Below, piece after piece: positions 27,504 to 35,878 of a stretch of 64,000 nt of DNA; position 1 is the stretch's first letter; each line of letters starts with the position of its first letter. Under the pieces are notes generated by a model. The model was not told where the DNA came from and did not search any database. It was given only the letters and a program-made list of their open reading frames with translations. A program made the position numbers and the translations under genes. This DNA is from Hyphomonas neptunium ATCC 15444 (GTDB lineage: Bacteria > Pseudomonadota > Alphaproteobacteria > Caulobacterales > Hyphomonadaceae), in NCBI RefSeq assembly GCF_000013025.1, contig NC_008358.1, positions 682,001 through 746,000 on the forward strand, read 5' to 3'.

Positions 27504-28154
27504 ATGTCAAACGAGACCAGACCTCTGACCCAAACGCCTTGGGAAGAAATTGATAAAAGAGTCCGCCGGGTAGACGAGGACCGGTGGATTTCCAGCCGGT
27601 TTGCACCCGCTGCCGAGCGCCGGGCCCTGGTTGCGCTCTATGCCCTGGCTTACGAACTTGTAAGGGTGCGCGAGGCGGTTTCGGAAGAAACACTCGGTCT
27701 GATCCGCTTTCAGTGGTGGCGCGAAGCGATCGAGGAGATCGAGGCGGGCAAGGCCCCCCGCGGGCATGATGTCTGCCTCGCCATTGCCGAAGAAGTGGTC
27801 GCCGGCAGGCTCAAGCCCGGCGCGTTGCAGAAGCTGGTGGATGGCTATCAGCTTGCCTTCCTCGACGCAGACCGCGCTAAGGAACCCGAAGGCTGGCTCG
27901 GCCTGACCGCCGCCCATATCCTCAGCCCCGTCCATAACTGGGCCGGTGACCTGCAGGCGGTTGCCCCCGCTTACGCCGCGGCGCGCCGTCATGCGTCCAA
28001 GGCATTCGGCCCGATTGTCTCGCCCGCGCCCAAACAGCTGCGCCCGGCTATCGCGCACTACCGCCTGCGCAAGCTCTACTGCGAAGGCAAGACGCCCAAC
28101 CCCTTCACCAAACGCTTCTCGATCATGAAAGCGATGAATACCGGCGAAGTATGA
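27504..28154 (+). CDS. Squalene/phytoene synthase-fold protein, NDUFAF6-like
   Basis: A product of about 216 residues with the fold of head-to-head prenyl synthases ([49 protein letters not shown]), but I see no canonical paired DxxxD substrate motifs. That pattern fits the NDUFAF6-like branch, whose mitochondrial member helps assemble respiratory complex I. A complex I role here is an inference. Two close ATGs exist (27495 and 27504); the second has GGGG upstream. Confidence 0.72.
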   Translation: MSNETRPLTQTPWEEIDKRVRRVDEDRWISSRFAPAAERRALVALYALAYELVRVREAVSEETLGLIRFQWWREAIEEIEAGKAPRGHDVCLAIAEEVVAGRLKPGALQKLVDGYQLAFLDADRAKEPEGWLGLTAAHILSPVHNWAGDLQAVAPAYAAARRHASKAFGPIVSPAPKQLRPAIAHYRLRKLYCEGKTPNPFTKRFSIMKAMNTGEV

Positions 28155-28285
28155 AAACCTTCGGGCTTTTCCGCGCGGGCAAGATTGCCGGAAAATGAGC
28201 GCAGGTGTAATTATCGTCCGCTGACAGCTTTCCTCCGGAAGGCCGCGCGGGGAGCGTGCCGCCAGCTCATTGGAGGAATGCACAG

Positions 28286-28822
28286 ATGAAGTCCGGTTTC
28301 CTTGCGCTTTGCAGCGCGCTGATGCTTGCCGCCTGCGCGCCGCAGGCTGATAGCCCCCCTGCCGAGAGCGCAGAAACATCGCTCGCCAGCAGCGTTGTGC
28401 GCGGCGCTTATCTGGCTGACATCGGCGGGTGTCATGACTGCCACACGCCCGGCTGGGCGCCGGGTGGCGGGGCCGCGCCAGAGGCGCTGCTGCTGACCGG
28501 ATCGCCCGTCGGCTATTCCGGCGGCTGGGGAACAAGCTACGCCACCAATCTGCGCCAGTCTGTTCAGACAGCGGCATCGCGCGAAGCGTGGATTGAAACG
28601 GCGCAGTCCCGCCAGAGCCTGCCGCCCATGCCCTGGTGGGCCCTCCACCGGATGGAGCAGGCAGATGTCGGCGCGCTCTACGATTACATCTATTCGCTGG
28701 GGGAAGGCGGCGGGGATATTCCGGCGCCGGTGCCACCTGGGAGCGTGCCTCAGGGCCCCTTCATCTGGTTTGAGCCTGTCGGCCCGGAGATGCATCCCGC
28801 CTCGGCCCCGCTGGCAGAGTAG
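28286..28822 (+). CDS. Monoheme cytochrome c lipoprotein
   Basis: The 178-residue product has a lipoprotein signal with Cys17 (LMLAAC) and one heme c site, CHDCH at 49-53, in the context RGAYLADIGGCHDCHTP. This is typical of class I cytochromes c that serve as electron carriers for periplasmic dehydrogenases. A candidate Met axial ligand lies in LPPMPWWAL. No dehydrogenase or oxidase gene is next to it, so the redox partner is unknown. GGAGGA lies 8 bases before the ATG at 28286, which decides the start. Confidence 0.82.
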   Translation: MKSGFLALCSALMLAACAPQADSPPAESAETSLASSVVRGAYLADIGGCHDCHTPGWAPGGGAAPEALLLTGSPVGYSGGWGTSYATNLRQSVQTAASREAWIETAQSRQSLPPMPWWALHRMEQADVGALYDYIYSLGEGGGDIPAPVPPGSVPQGPFIWFEPVGPEMHPASAPLAE

Positions 28823-28831
28823 GCCAACGCC

Positions 28832-29809
28832 TCAGCTGATCCCCGCCTCGCGCCAGGCTTCCTTGGGCCAGCGGCGATGCTGCCAGAACCATTGGCCGGG
28901 GTGGGCGCGCACCTGGTCTTCGATGAAGGCGGTGATGCGCTGCACGGCGCGCTCAATGTCCGCCTCCGGATGACCGGTATCCTCGGGCACGAAAGGCGTG
29001 TGGAACTCGATACGGAAGCGGGCAGGGCCCGTGCGCACGGTTGAGACCGGCACAATCGGCACGCCGTATTTCAGCGCCAGCCGGGTCGGCCCCGGCGCGG
29101 TCATGGCGAGGTGGCCGAAGAAGGGCACCGCAATCCCTTCATTGAACTTCTGGTCATTCATCAGCGCAACCGGCGCGCCCTTGGCAAGCGCCCGCATCAG
29201 CTCGCGCGTGCCGATGCCCTTGGGGGCGTTGACGGCGGTGCCGTAATCATGGCGCAGGTCGGCGATGCGCTTGTCGATATGCGGATTGTTCAGCGCACGG
29301 TAGGTCATCACCGCATGGGGAATGCGCTTGACGATGGCCGCCGGCATGATCTCCCAGTTTGCGAAATGCCCGGAGACAAAGACCGCGCCCTTGCAACTGG
29401 TATTGATCTGGTCGAGCACATCCAGCCCGATGATCTCCACGCGGCCGGACGTGTAGGGATCAATCTTCGGCAAGTGGGGCAGCTCGCCCGCCGTGCGCCC
29501 GGCATTTTCCCAGGCCGCCAGGGCGGTCTCTTCCACCTGCGCCTCGCTCCAGTCCGGAAAGGCAAGGCGCAGATTGCGCTTCGTTGTCTTGTGCTGGGAA
29601 AAAAGCGGGCCGATCTTCTTCACCAGCCAGCCGCCGAAGTCTGACGCCTTGTCCGGCCCCAGCATTTTCATCGGCGCCCAGTAAATCAGATCCCAGGCAA
29701 TCGTTTCCAGCCGCCAGGCGATCCGCTGGCCGAGGGTGGCGCGGTTATCGATGTCCTTCGGGCGGACATAGGCGCCGCCAGGGTTGGAGGGGGGGGGCTG
29801 GGTGTTCAT
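28832..29809 (-). CDS. Lipid A biosynthesis acyltransferase (LpxL/HtrB family)
   Basis: The 325-residue inner-membrane enzyme adds a late acyl chain to Kdo-lipid A precursors. The hallmark HxxxxE motif is GHFANWE in the context GAVFVSGHFANWEIMPA, and a conserved DQKFNEG block with downstream FFG supports the family. Whether it acts as LpxL or LpxM is not readable. Its start overlaps lpxK by 4 bases, making it the last gene of a four-gene lipid A/Kdo operon. Confidence 0.9.
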   Translation of the reverse strand: MNTQPPPSNPGGAYVRPKDIDNRATLGQRIAWRLETIAWDLIYWAPMKMLGPDKASDFGGWLVKKIGPLFSQHKTTKRNLRLAFPDWSEAQVEETALAAWENAGRTAGELPHLPKIDPYTSGRVEIIGLDVLDQINTSCKGAVFVSGHFANWEIMPAAIVKRIPHAVMTYRALNNPHIDKRIADLRHDYGTAVNAPKGIGTRELMRALAKGAPVALMNDQKFNEGIAVPFFGHLAMTAPGPTRLALKYGVPIVPVSTVRTGPARFRIEFHTPFVPEDTGHPEADIERAVQRITAFIEDQVRAHPGQWFWQHRRWPKEAWREAGIS

Positions 29810-30804
29810 GGTTTGCCAGCGCGTTTGAAGATCGGGGCGAGCACGGCGTCAAGCGCTGCGGTGTCCTCGAACACGGCGGTGACCGGCCAGGCGAGGATTT
29901 CTGATTGCGCGTCCAGCGGCAGGCGAACGTGGTCTTTGGTGGTCGTGATCAGACGTGCGCCGTGATCGTGAGCAAGGCTGCGCAGGAACTGAACGTCGCC
30001 CTTGGTGTAAGGATGGTGATCCCCAAATGGCACCGCATCGGAGACATTGCCGCCTGCCTGCGCAAGACTATCGAAGAATTTCTGCGGGCGCCCGATGCCG
30101 GCGAAGGCGACCAGCGGGCCGGGCGGGGGCGCGGCCAGGGGCGCGAGCCGGGCGCGCAGCACGGGCAGGCTGCTGGCAGTCACTTCGGGCGGCACAGGGC
30201 CTGCGCCCATAAGGATCACGGCATCGGCGCGGGCGAGGCCCTCGGGCACTTTTTCCCGCAGCGGGCCTTTGGGCAGAACATGGCCATTGCCGAAGGGGGC
30301 ACCCGCATCGATGACGATCAGGGTAAGATCTTTCTTCAGAGACGGGTTCTGGTGGCCGTCATCCATGAGGATGATCTCGGCGCCGTCTGCCGCCATGGCG
30401 CGCGCCGCTTCGGGGCGTTTGCGCCCGATCCAGGCTTCACCGGACCCGGCGAGCAGCAGAGGCTCATCCCCCACATCGCGGGACGTATGCCGGGCGGGAT
30501 CGACCTTCAGCGGGCCAGGCTCGGCCCCGCCATGACCGCGGGAGAGGCTGGCGGCGCGCAGGCCGGCAGACCTGATCCGGTTACGGATGGCTTCGGTAAC
30601 GGGGGTCTTGCCCGCCCCGCCGGCAGTGAGATTGCCGATGCAGACGACCGGCACGGGCGCGGCCTCCGGCCGAGCCTTGGCGAGCTTGCGGCGCAAGGCC
30701 CAGAGATAGAGCATTGCGAAGGGCGTCAGCAGCAGACGGGTCAGCGGGGCCGCTTCGCGGGATTTCGGATCGAGATCCGCCGACCAGAAATACGGCGCCT
30801 TCAC
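29806..30804 (-). CDS. lpxK: Tetraacyldisaccharide 4'-kinase
   Basis: LpxK phosphorylates the 4' position of the lipid A disaccharide. The 332-residue product has the P-loop CIGNLTAGGAGKTPVTEA, preceded by an N-terminal segment with LLLTPFAMLYLWALRR, and later blocks LIVIDAGAPFGNGHVLPKGPLRE, FAGIGRPQKFFDSL and TTKDHVRLP. All are diagnostic. It overlaps both flanking genes by 4 bases (waaA upstream, acyltransferase downstream), which implies translational coupling. Confidence 0.95.
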   Translation of the reverse strand: MKAPYFWSADLDPKSREAAPLTRLLLTPFAMLYLWALRRKLAKARPEAAPVPVVCIGNLTAGGAGKTPVTEAIRNRIRSAGLRAASLSRGHGGAEPGPLKVDPARHTSRDVGDEPLLLAGSGEAWIGRKRPEAARAMAADGAEIILMDDGHQNPSLKKDLTLIVIDAGAPFGNGHVLPKGPLREKVPEGLARADAVILMGAGPVPPEVTASSLPVLRARLAPLAAPPPGPLVAFAGIGRPQKFFDSLAQAGGNVSDAVPFGDHHPYTKGDVQFLRSLAHDHGARLITTTKDHVRLPLDAQSEILAWPVTAVFEDTAALDAVLAPIFKRAGKP

Positions 30805-32090
30805 CGCTGGCGCTCCCAGTCGCCGTCGCTGCCCTCCAGCAGGGGTTGGGGCAGGAGGGGCAGCAGCGCGCCCAGCGTGAGCAGCATCGGCTCGTCGGCC
30901 TCCGCCGTCAGGGCGGCAAGGGCGTCTTCGGGCACAGCAGACGGCTGGCGCAGGAAAGCTGTGAGGGCGCCGGCATCGGCAACAGTGTGCACGAGGCCGC
31001 TGGCTGCAAGGCTCGCCATCAGGTCTGCAAAGTTGTGGACATGCGGGCCGGTGGCGACCGGGCGGTTGAGACGGATGGGTTCAAGCGGATTATGCCCGCC
31101 GACACCTTCAGTATGGCCGCCGCCAAGATAGACGGCGTTCGCAAGGCGCATCCAGAGGCCCATTTCGCCCATCGTGTCGGCGAGCAGAACGCGGTCGCGC
31201 TTGTCGGGCTGCACGCCTTTGGAGCGGCGCGCATGGCGCAGGCCGCGCTGTTTCAGCAGCGCTTCGATTTCCTCACCGCGATCTGGATGGCGCGGGGCGA
31301 TGATGAGGGCGATGTCTTCGTCCAGCGCGGCGGCAGCATCGAGGAAGATTTCCTCCTCACCGGCATGCGTGGACGCGGCCAGCAGGCAGCGGCGCCCGGC
31401 GATGAAATTGCCCGCGATGCGGGTCAGCTCCACCTCGTTGGCGGCAGGTGGCGGCAGGGCAGATTTGAGATTGCCGGCGGCGCGCACCGGCCGGCCGAGC
31501 AGGCCTTCCAGGCGCTGGCCGGTATCGAGGTCTGCGGCCAGGACAATGTCGAACCGGCCGACGAGCTGTTGGAAGAGGCCGCGCACCCTCTGCCAGCCTT
31601 CGGCCGATTTCTGGGTCATCCGCGCATTGACCAGCGCCGTGCGTGCGCCGCTCTTGCGGGCTTCATGGATCAGGTTGGGCCAGATCTCGCCTTCGGCGAA
31701 GACGCAGAGATCGGGCTTCCAGTGCTGGATGAAGCGGCGGGCGGCCTGGGGCGTATCGAGCGGGGCCATGGCGTGGATGGCATTATCCGGCAGGAGCGGG
31801 CCGAGGAGGCGGGCGGAGGTCTGGGTCTGGCTGGTGAAGACCAGCATCACGCCGGGGCGGGCCGCAATCAGGCGGCGGCCGAGTTCCAGCAGCAGGCCGC
31901 TTTCGCCGACACTGGCGCCATGCAGCCAGATCAGCGGGCCGGGGCGGCGGGGCGGCAGGCGTTTGGCATAGCGCTCATGCAGGCGCAGATAGTCTTCCTT
32001 GCCCTCTTTGGCCCGCTGGCTCAGCAGGAAACCCAGGAAGGGCGACGCCGCATAGGTGGCGAGCCGGTAGGCGAACAACGCGGGCGTCAT
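30801..32090 (-). CDS. waaA: 3-deoxy-D-manno-octulosonic acid transferase
   Basis: WaaA (KdtA) attaches Kdo to lipid IVA using CMP-Kdo, linking lipid A to the LPS core. The 429-residue product has the membrane-associated N-terminus (FAYRLATYAASPFLGFLL), the catalytic-Glu region (LIWLHGASVGESGLLLELG), VFAEGEIWPNLI, and the C-terminal donor site (YLGGGHTEGVGGHNPLEP). It lies between the DUF374 acyltransferase gene and lpxK in overlapping order. Confidence 0.95.
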   Translation of the reverse strand: MTPALFAYRLATYAASPFLGFLLSQRAKEGKEDYLRLHERYAKRLPPRRPGPLIWLHGASVGESGLLLELGRRLIAARPGVMLVFTSQTQTSARLLGPLLPDNAIHAMAPLDTPQAARRFIQHWKPDLCVFAEGEIWPNLIHEARKSGARTALVNARMTQKSAEGWQRVRGLFQQLVGRFDIVLAADLDTGQRLEGLLGRPVRAAGNLKSALPPPAANEVELTRIAGNFIAGRRCLLAASTHAGEEEIFLDAAAALDEDIALIIAPRHPDRGEEIEALLKQRGLRHARRSKGVQPDKRDRVLLADTMGEMGLWMRLANAVYLGGGHTEGVGGHNPLEPIRLNRPVATGPHVHNFADLMASLAASGLVHTVADAGALTAFLRQPSAVPEDALAALTAEADEPMLLTLGALLPLLPQPLLEGSDGDWERQR

Positions 32091-32830
32091 TCAGGGGTAA
32101 GCTCCGGCCTTGCAGGTTGAACGGGGTGGCCGGCGAGACTTTCGGCACGCCGGGTTGCCTCATCCATGCCGCGTTGCAGCGCGTCTTGCAACAATTCGGG
32201 GGCCGCCTCACGCGGGCAGTCGATGAGATCGCCGAACACGATGGCGCCGCGTGTGAAGGGCAGGGGAATGATGAACCGGTCCCAGCTGTTGAGGCGCGGG
32301 GCCGGCCGGGTTGAAATGGCATACGGCAACACCTTTGCGCCGGTGCGCTGGGCGAGCGTCACGGCGCCCTGGCTGGCATTGCGGCGGGGCCCTCGCGGGC
32401 CATCGGGCGTCATACAGATATAGTCGCCTTTGCGCAGGCGGGTGGAAGCCTCGGCGATGGCGCGCATGCCGCCTTTGTCCTTGCCGGCCTTCTTCTTGTT
32501 ACCGGTCGAGCCGCGCACGACATCCAGATCGAGATGTTTGATGGCGCGGGCAACCGGCTCGCCATCTGCCGACAGGGAAATCATCATGGCGCCGCGCCCG
32601 CGCTTTTCGGGCCAGTGGCGCACGGCTCTCGTCCAGCCCGCGGGCATGAGGAGGATCGTTTCGTGCCAGCAGGCAACCACCAGGCCGGGGGTATCTGCCG
32701 CCAGCGCGGCGCGGGCTTTGGCTTCGCCTTCGATCGTCCAGCGCACCGTGCGGCCAACCAGCGCCATCCACGCCCAGATGACAAATCCAAGCACGGTTAC
32801 AACAGGCGCGGAGCGGAAAAACGCTTTCAT
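32087..32830 (-). CDS. DUF374 lysophospholipid acyltransferase-family protein
   Basis: A 247-residue membrane-associated protein of the PlsC-like acyltransferase fold. One hydrophobic helix lies near the start (VVTVLGFVIWAWMALVG). An HxxxxL-type HETILL motif replaces the usual HxxxxD, and GSTGNKKKAGK and TPDGPRGPRR follow, as is normal in the DUF374 branch. It is found with Kdo/lipid A genes in many alphaproteobacteria, so an envelope-lipid role is likely. The ATG at 32830 gives the usual family N-terminus; a GTG at 32866 would add 12 residues. Confidence 0.82.
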   Translation of the reverse strand: MKAFFRSAPVVTVLGFVIWAWMALVGRTVRWTIEGEAKARAALAADTPGLVVACWHETILLMPAGWTRAVRHWPEKRGRGAMMISLSADGEPVARAIKHLDLDVVRGSTGNKKKAGKDKGGMRAIAEASTRLRKGDYICMTPDGPRGPRRNASQGAVTLAQRTGAKVLPYAISTRPAPRLNSWDRFIIPLPFTRGAIVFGDLIDCPREAAPELLQDALQRGMDEATRRAESLAGHPVQPARPELTPE

Positions 32831-32901
32831 CGGGCGGCTTATACTGCGCTTCGTATTGAGCGCCACGTATCAGTTCAGCAGAGGGTCGCGGGCCGGAAAG
32901 A

Positions 32902-32976
32902 TGGTGGGCGATACAAGGTTCGAACTTGTGACCCCTGCCGTGTGAAGGCAGTGCTCTACCGCTGAGCTAATCGCCC
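32902..32976 (-). tRNA. tRNA-Val (anticodon CAC)
   Basis: Read on the minus strand, the 75-base sequence folds into a full cloverleaf. The acceptor GGGCGAT pairs with ATCGCCC, the D-arm region is TTAGCTCAGCGGTAGAG, the anticodon stem CTGCC/GGCAG encloses loop TTCACAC (CAC, valine GUG codons), and the T-arm contains GTTCGAA. The CCA end is encoded. The 3' end points toward the DUF374 gene. Confidence 0.95.
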
Positions 32977-33477
32977 GACCGCGAGCGGGGTGCCTAATCT
33001 TGCAGCGCGGGGAGGTCAAGCACATATCGCAAAGCAGATGTGCGATAGGCAGAGGCAGAATTTCGTGGTTAAGTACGAAAATATGGATGCATAGTTTGCG
33101 AGCTAGCTATGCGGAACTGCATAAATCGGGTGGCGAGTCGGGGCGAACGCCCTTCAGGCGAGTGACACCGGTGGAACTTCGCAGTTTTGCGGCTCCGGCG
33201 CAAACGGTTGCAATTAAAAGGGCATTCCCATTCTGAGGAATGCATGATGAACGCCAGATGAATGGCCGTTCATGATGAATATCTGTTCATCTTAGTTGAT
33301 TAAGATAAAGTTATATAGAATTACCCTTGAGAAACCCTGCAAACATTGTCATCTACCGGACATACACAGACGGGCCGGCAAGGTCCGCGTGATGAACCTT
33401 AAGAAGGACAGGCACAGATGGTCCCCCCTTGGACCGTCTCAACATCTAGAACGATAAAATCGCCTGGAGAGAGCAGA
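32977..33477. other. Gene-poor, lower-GC region between tRNA-Val and the small conserved gene
   Basis: This 500-base stretch is clearly less GC-rich than its surroundings, most strongly at 33020-33130 and 33240-33350. It should contain the tRNA promoter (reading left) and the promoter of the gene at 33478. It also holds a tandem palindrome at 33258-33290 and a 7-bp hairpin GCATTCC/GGAATGC at 33222-33243. A 78-codon open frame at 33000-33236 has no start signal or recognisable protein features and is not called. Confidence 0.5.
33258..33290. promoter_or_regulatory. Tandem palindromic operator-like sites ATGAAT-N4-GTTCAT
   Basis: Two 16-bp copies of ATGAAT-N4-GTTCAT (33258-33273 and 33275-33290) lie one base apart, giving a 17-bp period. 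A further half-site ATGAAC sits at 33247-33252. The four spacer bases differ (GGCC and ATCT), which points to conservation of the arms as a protein-binding site. The form resembles sites bound by TetR-family dimers. An AT-rich promoter-like stretch follows at once. Confidence 0.5.
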
Positions 33478-33720
33478 GTGAAAGATTGGTGTGACGAAGA
33501 AGGCGCTAAGCGCCTCCGTGAAAAAATCAATTCGTATTGGGCAGAACGTGGCTACGAAGTCGATGTCGACCTTGTAGACGCGGGATTTGTTCCTGCGATG
33601 CGGAGCGCGCGTTGTGACGTGCGTTCCAATATGGTCAATGGCATGCCGCGCCGCCGTGCTGCCGGTGAAGTGGGCTCTTCCCGCCCGACTTACCGTCCGC
33701 GCAATGAGGCGATGGCCTGA
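33478..33720 (+). CDS. Small conserved alphaproteobacterial protein, 80 residues
   Basis: The product has an N-terminal helix (AKRLREKINSYWAERGYEV) and a conserved-looking second half (VDAGFVPAMRSARCDVRSNMVNGMPRR). I believe similar proteins occur across Caulobacterales, but no function is known to me. The GTG at 33478 has GGAGAG about 6 bases upstream; an in-frame ATG at 33418 with AAGGA upstream would add 20 residues. The last 31 bases overlap the end of gph on the opposite strand. Confidence 0.65.
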   Translation: MKDWCDEEGAKRLREKINSYWAERGYEVDVDLVDAGFVPAMRSARCDVRSNMVNGMPRRRAAGEVGSSRPTYRPRNEAMA

Positions 33721-34403
33721 TCCCTAAGGACTGACAAAGCGTCAAACAGCTGAGCATAGTGACCGATGATGCCATCGGGCGCGATCATCTCAGGCGTTTC
33801 CGCTTCGTAGCCAAAGGTCACAAACAGGAAGGGCAGCCCGGCATTCCGGGCTGCCCTTTCATCTGTTCGGCTATCCCCCACGAACAGCGCGCGCTCCGGC
33901 GTGCCGCCTGCGGCGCGAACGGCCTCGAACACATGGTCCTGGTGGGGCTTGCGGTTGGTTGCCCGGTCTGCGCCGAGGATGGCGGCAAACCGGTCCGTGA
34001 GGCCAAGTTCGCCGATCAGACGCTCGCTGAGATCCTGCCGCTTGTTGGTGCACACGCAGAGTGTGGCCCCCGCATCCAGCAGCGCGTCGAGCGCCTCGGT
34101 GCAGCCCTCGAAGGGCCGCGAATCTACCGCGATGTTGGCAATATAATAGGCGATGAACCGCTCGAAAGCAGCGTCCATTTCCGCAGCTGGCAAGGTAACG
34201 CCCTGAACCCCGAATCCCTTTTCCATCATGGCGCGGGCGCCATTGCCGATCAGCGTCGCGATGGTGGGCAGGTCGACAGGCTCGAGGCCCGCATCGGTGA
34301 GCACATGGTTGAGCGCGCCCAGAAGGTCGGGCGCGGTATCCACCAGCGTACCGTCCAGATCGAACGCGACCGTCCAGCCGTCAAACCTGCCGTTTTCAGC
34401 CAT
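33690..34403 (-). CDS. gph: Phosphoglycolate phosphatase-like HAD hydrolase
   Basis: This 237-residue haloacid-dehalogenase phosphatase shows motif I FDLDGTLVDTAPDL (nucleophile Asp15, acid Asp17), motif II CVCTNKR, a Lys in the RKPHQDH region, and the metal motif VGDSRTDERAA. The cap insertion fits the Gph group, which removes 2-phosphoglycolate formed during DNA repair or oxygenase side reactions; substrate assignment is by family. GGAGG before the ATG at 34403 fixes the start. It is divergent from glmU. Confidence 0.85.
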   Translation of the reverse strand: MAENGRFDGWTVAFDLDGTLVDTAPDLLGALNHVLTDAGLEPVDLPTIATLIGNGARAMMEKGFGVQGVTLPAAEMDAAFERFIAYYIANIAVDSRPFEGCTEALDALLDAGATLCVCTNKRQDLSERLIGELGLTDRFAAILGADRATNRKPHQDHVFEAVRAAGGTPERALFVGDSRTDERAARNAGLPFLFVTFGYEAETPEMIAPDGIIGHYAQLFDALSVLRDQAIASLRGR

Positions 34404-34483
34404 CTGGAACCCTCCTTCGCCCTCGCCAAGATGCGGGGTTTCGTCTAGGCGATGGGGCAGAGGAAAGCGAGAGGGAGCCCGCA

Positions 34484-35869
34484 TTGACCGACACCCGCAA
34501 ACAGCGCGCCGCCGTCATCCTTGCCGCCGGCAAGGGAACCCGCATGAAGTCGCCCCTGCCCAAGGTGATGCATGCCGTGGGCGGCCGCCCGATGATGGAC
34601 TGGTCGATCGCGCTCGCCCGTCAGGTCGGCGCGGAGCGTATCGTGGCCGTCGTGCATCCCTCGCAGGACGTGCTGATCGCCCATCTCGGCAAGCACCATC
34701 CAGATGTGGCGATTGCCTATCAGGACCCACCCCAGGGCACCGGCCATGCCGTGCGCTGCGCAGAGGAGGCCCTGCGCGGGTTCGAGGGCGACCTTGCCGT
34801 GCTCTATGGCGACAGCCCGCTGGTGCCGGCCGCGACAATCGAAGACCTGTTCGGGACACTTTCGGACAAAACCGGTCTCGGCGTACTCGGTTTCGAAGCC
34901 GAAGACCCCGGCCTCTATGGCCGCCTGATCACCGGTGAGGATGGCAGCCTGGAGGCGATCGTCGAAGCGCGCGAGGCCACCCCGTTCCAACTCAGGGTGC
35001 GCCTGTGCAACTCAGGCGTCATGGCAGGCCGCGCGGCAGACATGTTCCGCCTTCTCGCGAAGGTCACCAACTCCAACGCCAAGGGCGAGTATTACCTGAC
35101 CGACCTTGTCGGCCTCGCCCGCGCCGAAGGCATCCGCTGCGCGGTCGCGGTCTCCGGCGAAGACGATCTGATCGGCTGCGATTCCAAGGCAGACCTTGCC
35201 GAGGCTGAAGCGATCTTCCAGCAAAAGCGCCGCCGCGCGCTGATGGAGGCGGGTGTCACGATGGTGGCCCCGGAAACCGTGTTTCTGTCCCATGATACGC
35301 AGATCGGCGCTGATGCCGTGATCGAACCGAATGTCGTGTTCGGTCCCGGCGTGAAGGTGGCTGGCGGCGCGCAGATCCGCGCGTTCAGCCATCTGGAAGG
35401 CGCCGTGGTGGGCGAGGGTTGCAGTGTTGGTCCCTACGCCCGTCTGCGTCCCGGCACGGTGCTGGCAGCAAACGTTCACATCGGCAACTTTGTCGAGACC
35501 AAGAACACCGCCATGGGCGAAGGCGCCAAGGCGAACCACCTCGCTTATCTCGGCGATGGCACCATCGGCGCGGGCGCCAATATCGGCGCGGGCACGATCT
35601 TCTGCAATTATGATGGCTTCCTCAAACATCAGACCGATGTGGGCGAGGGGGCGTTCGTCGGCTCCAACTCGGCCCTCGTCGCGCCGGTGAGAATCGGCGA
35701 TGGCGCCTATATCGGCTCGGGCAGCGTGATCACCAAGGATGTGCCAGACGACGCCCTCGCCGTCGGGCGCGGCCAGCAGATCACCCGCGAGGGCTGGGCC
35801 AGGAACTACCGGGCAAAGAAGGCCGCAGAAAAGGCCGCCCGCACCACAGACCAGAACAAGAAGGGCTGA
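34484..35869 (+). CDS. glmU: Bifunctional GlmU (GlcN-1-P acetyltransferase / GlcNAc-1-P uridyltransferase)
   Basis: GlmU makes UDP-GlcNAc, the precursor for peptidoglycan and lipid A. The 461-residue product has an N-terminal nucleotidyltransferase domain (VILAAGKGTRMKSPLPKVMH, YGDSPL) and a C-terminal left-handed beta-helix acetyltransferase made of hexapeptide repeats (IGADAVIEPNVVFGPGVKVAGG onward), with the acetyl-CoA region ANIGAGTIFCNYDGFLKHQT. It starts with TTG at 34484, preceded by GAGGGAG. It leads a rightward set with rpiA and a glutathione reductase gene. Confidence 0.96.
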   Translation: MTDTRKQRAAVILAAGKGTRMKSPLPKVMHAVGGRPMMDWSIALARQVGAERIVAVVHPSQDVLIAHLGKHHPDVAIAYQDPPQGTGHAVRCAEEALRGFEGDLAVLYGDSPLVPAATIEDLFGTLSDKTGLGVLGFEAEDPGLYGRLITGEDGSLEAIVEAREATPFQLRVRLCNSGVMAGRAADMFRLLAKVTNSNAKGEYYLTDLVGLARAEGIRCAVAVSGEDDLIGCDSKADLAEAEAIFQQKRRRALMEAGVTMVAPETVFLSHDTQIGADAVIEPNVVFGPGVKVAGGAQIRAFSHLEGAVVGEGCSVGPYARLRPGTVLAANVHIGNFVETKNTAMGEGAKANHLAYLGDGTIGAGANIGAGTIFCNYDGFLKHQTDVGEGAFVGSNSALVAPVRIGDGAYIGSGSVITKDVPDDALAVGRGQQITREGWARNYRAKKAAEKAARTTDQNKKG

Positions 35870-35878
35870 TTGCCGGAC

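Noticed and set aside
33000-33236. A 78-codon open frame after the tRNA
   Set aside because: No ribosome site, no recognisable protein features, and low-GC composition unlike the coding sequence around it.
33392-33457. A 21-codon frame (starting MNLKKDRHRW) as a leader peptide for the gene at 33478
   Set aside because: There is only a weak AAGG ahead of it, and it overlaps the alternative start at 33418. No attenuator-type structure was found to give it a purpose.
32902-33477. Integration scar or genomic island at tRNA-Val
   Set aside because: There is no integrase, no repeat of the tRNA 3' end in the nearby sequence, and the flanks are conserved housekeeping genes. The low-GC gap is better explained as regulatory DNA.
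34852-34868. A fourth TGTCCC cluster (reverse strand) in glmU
   Set aside because: Only two partial copies are present (CGGGACA and CGGACA), within conserved coding sequence; this is easily chance.
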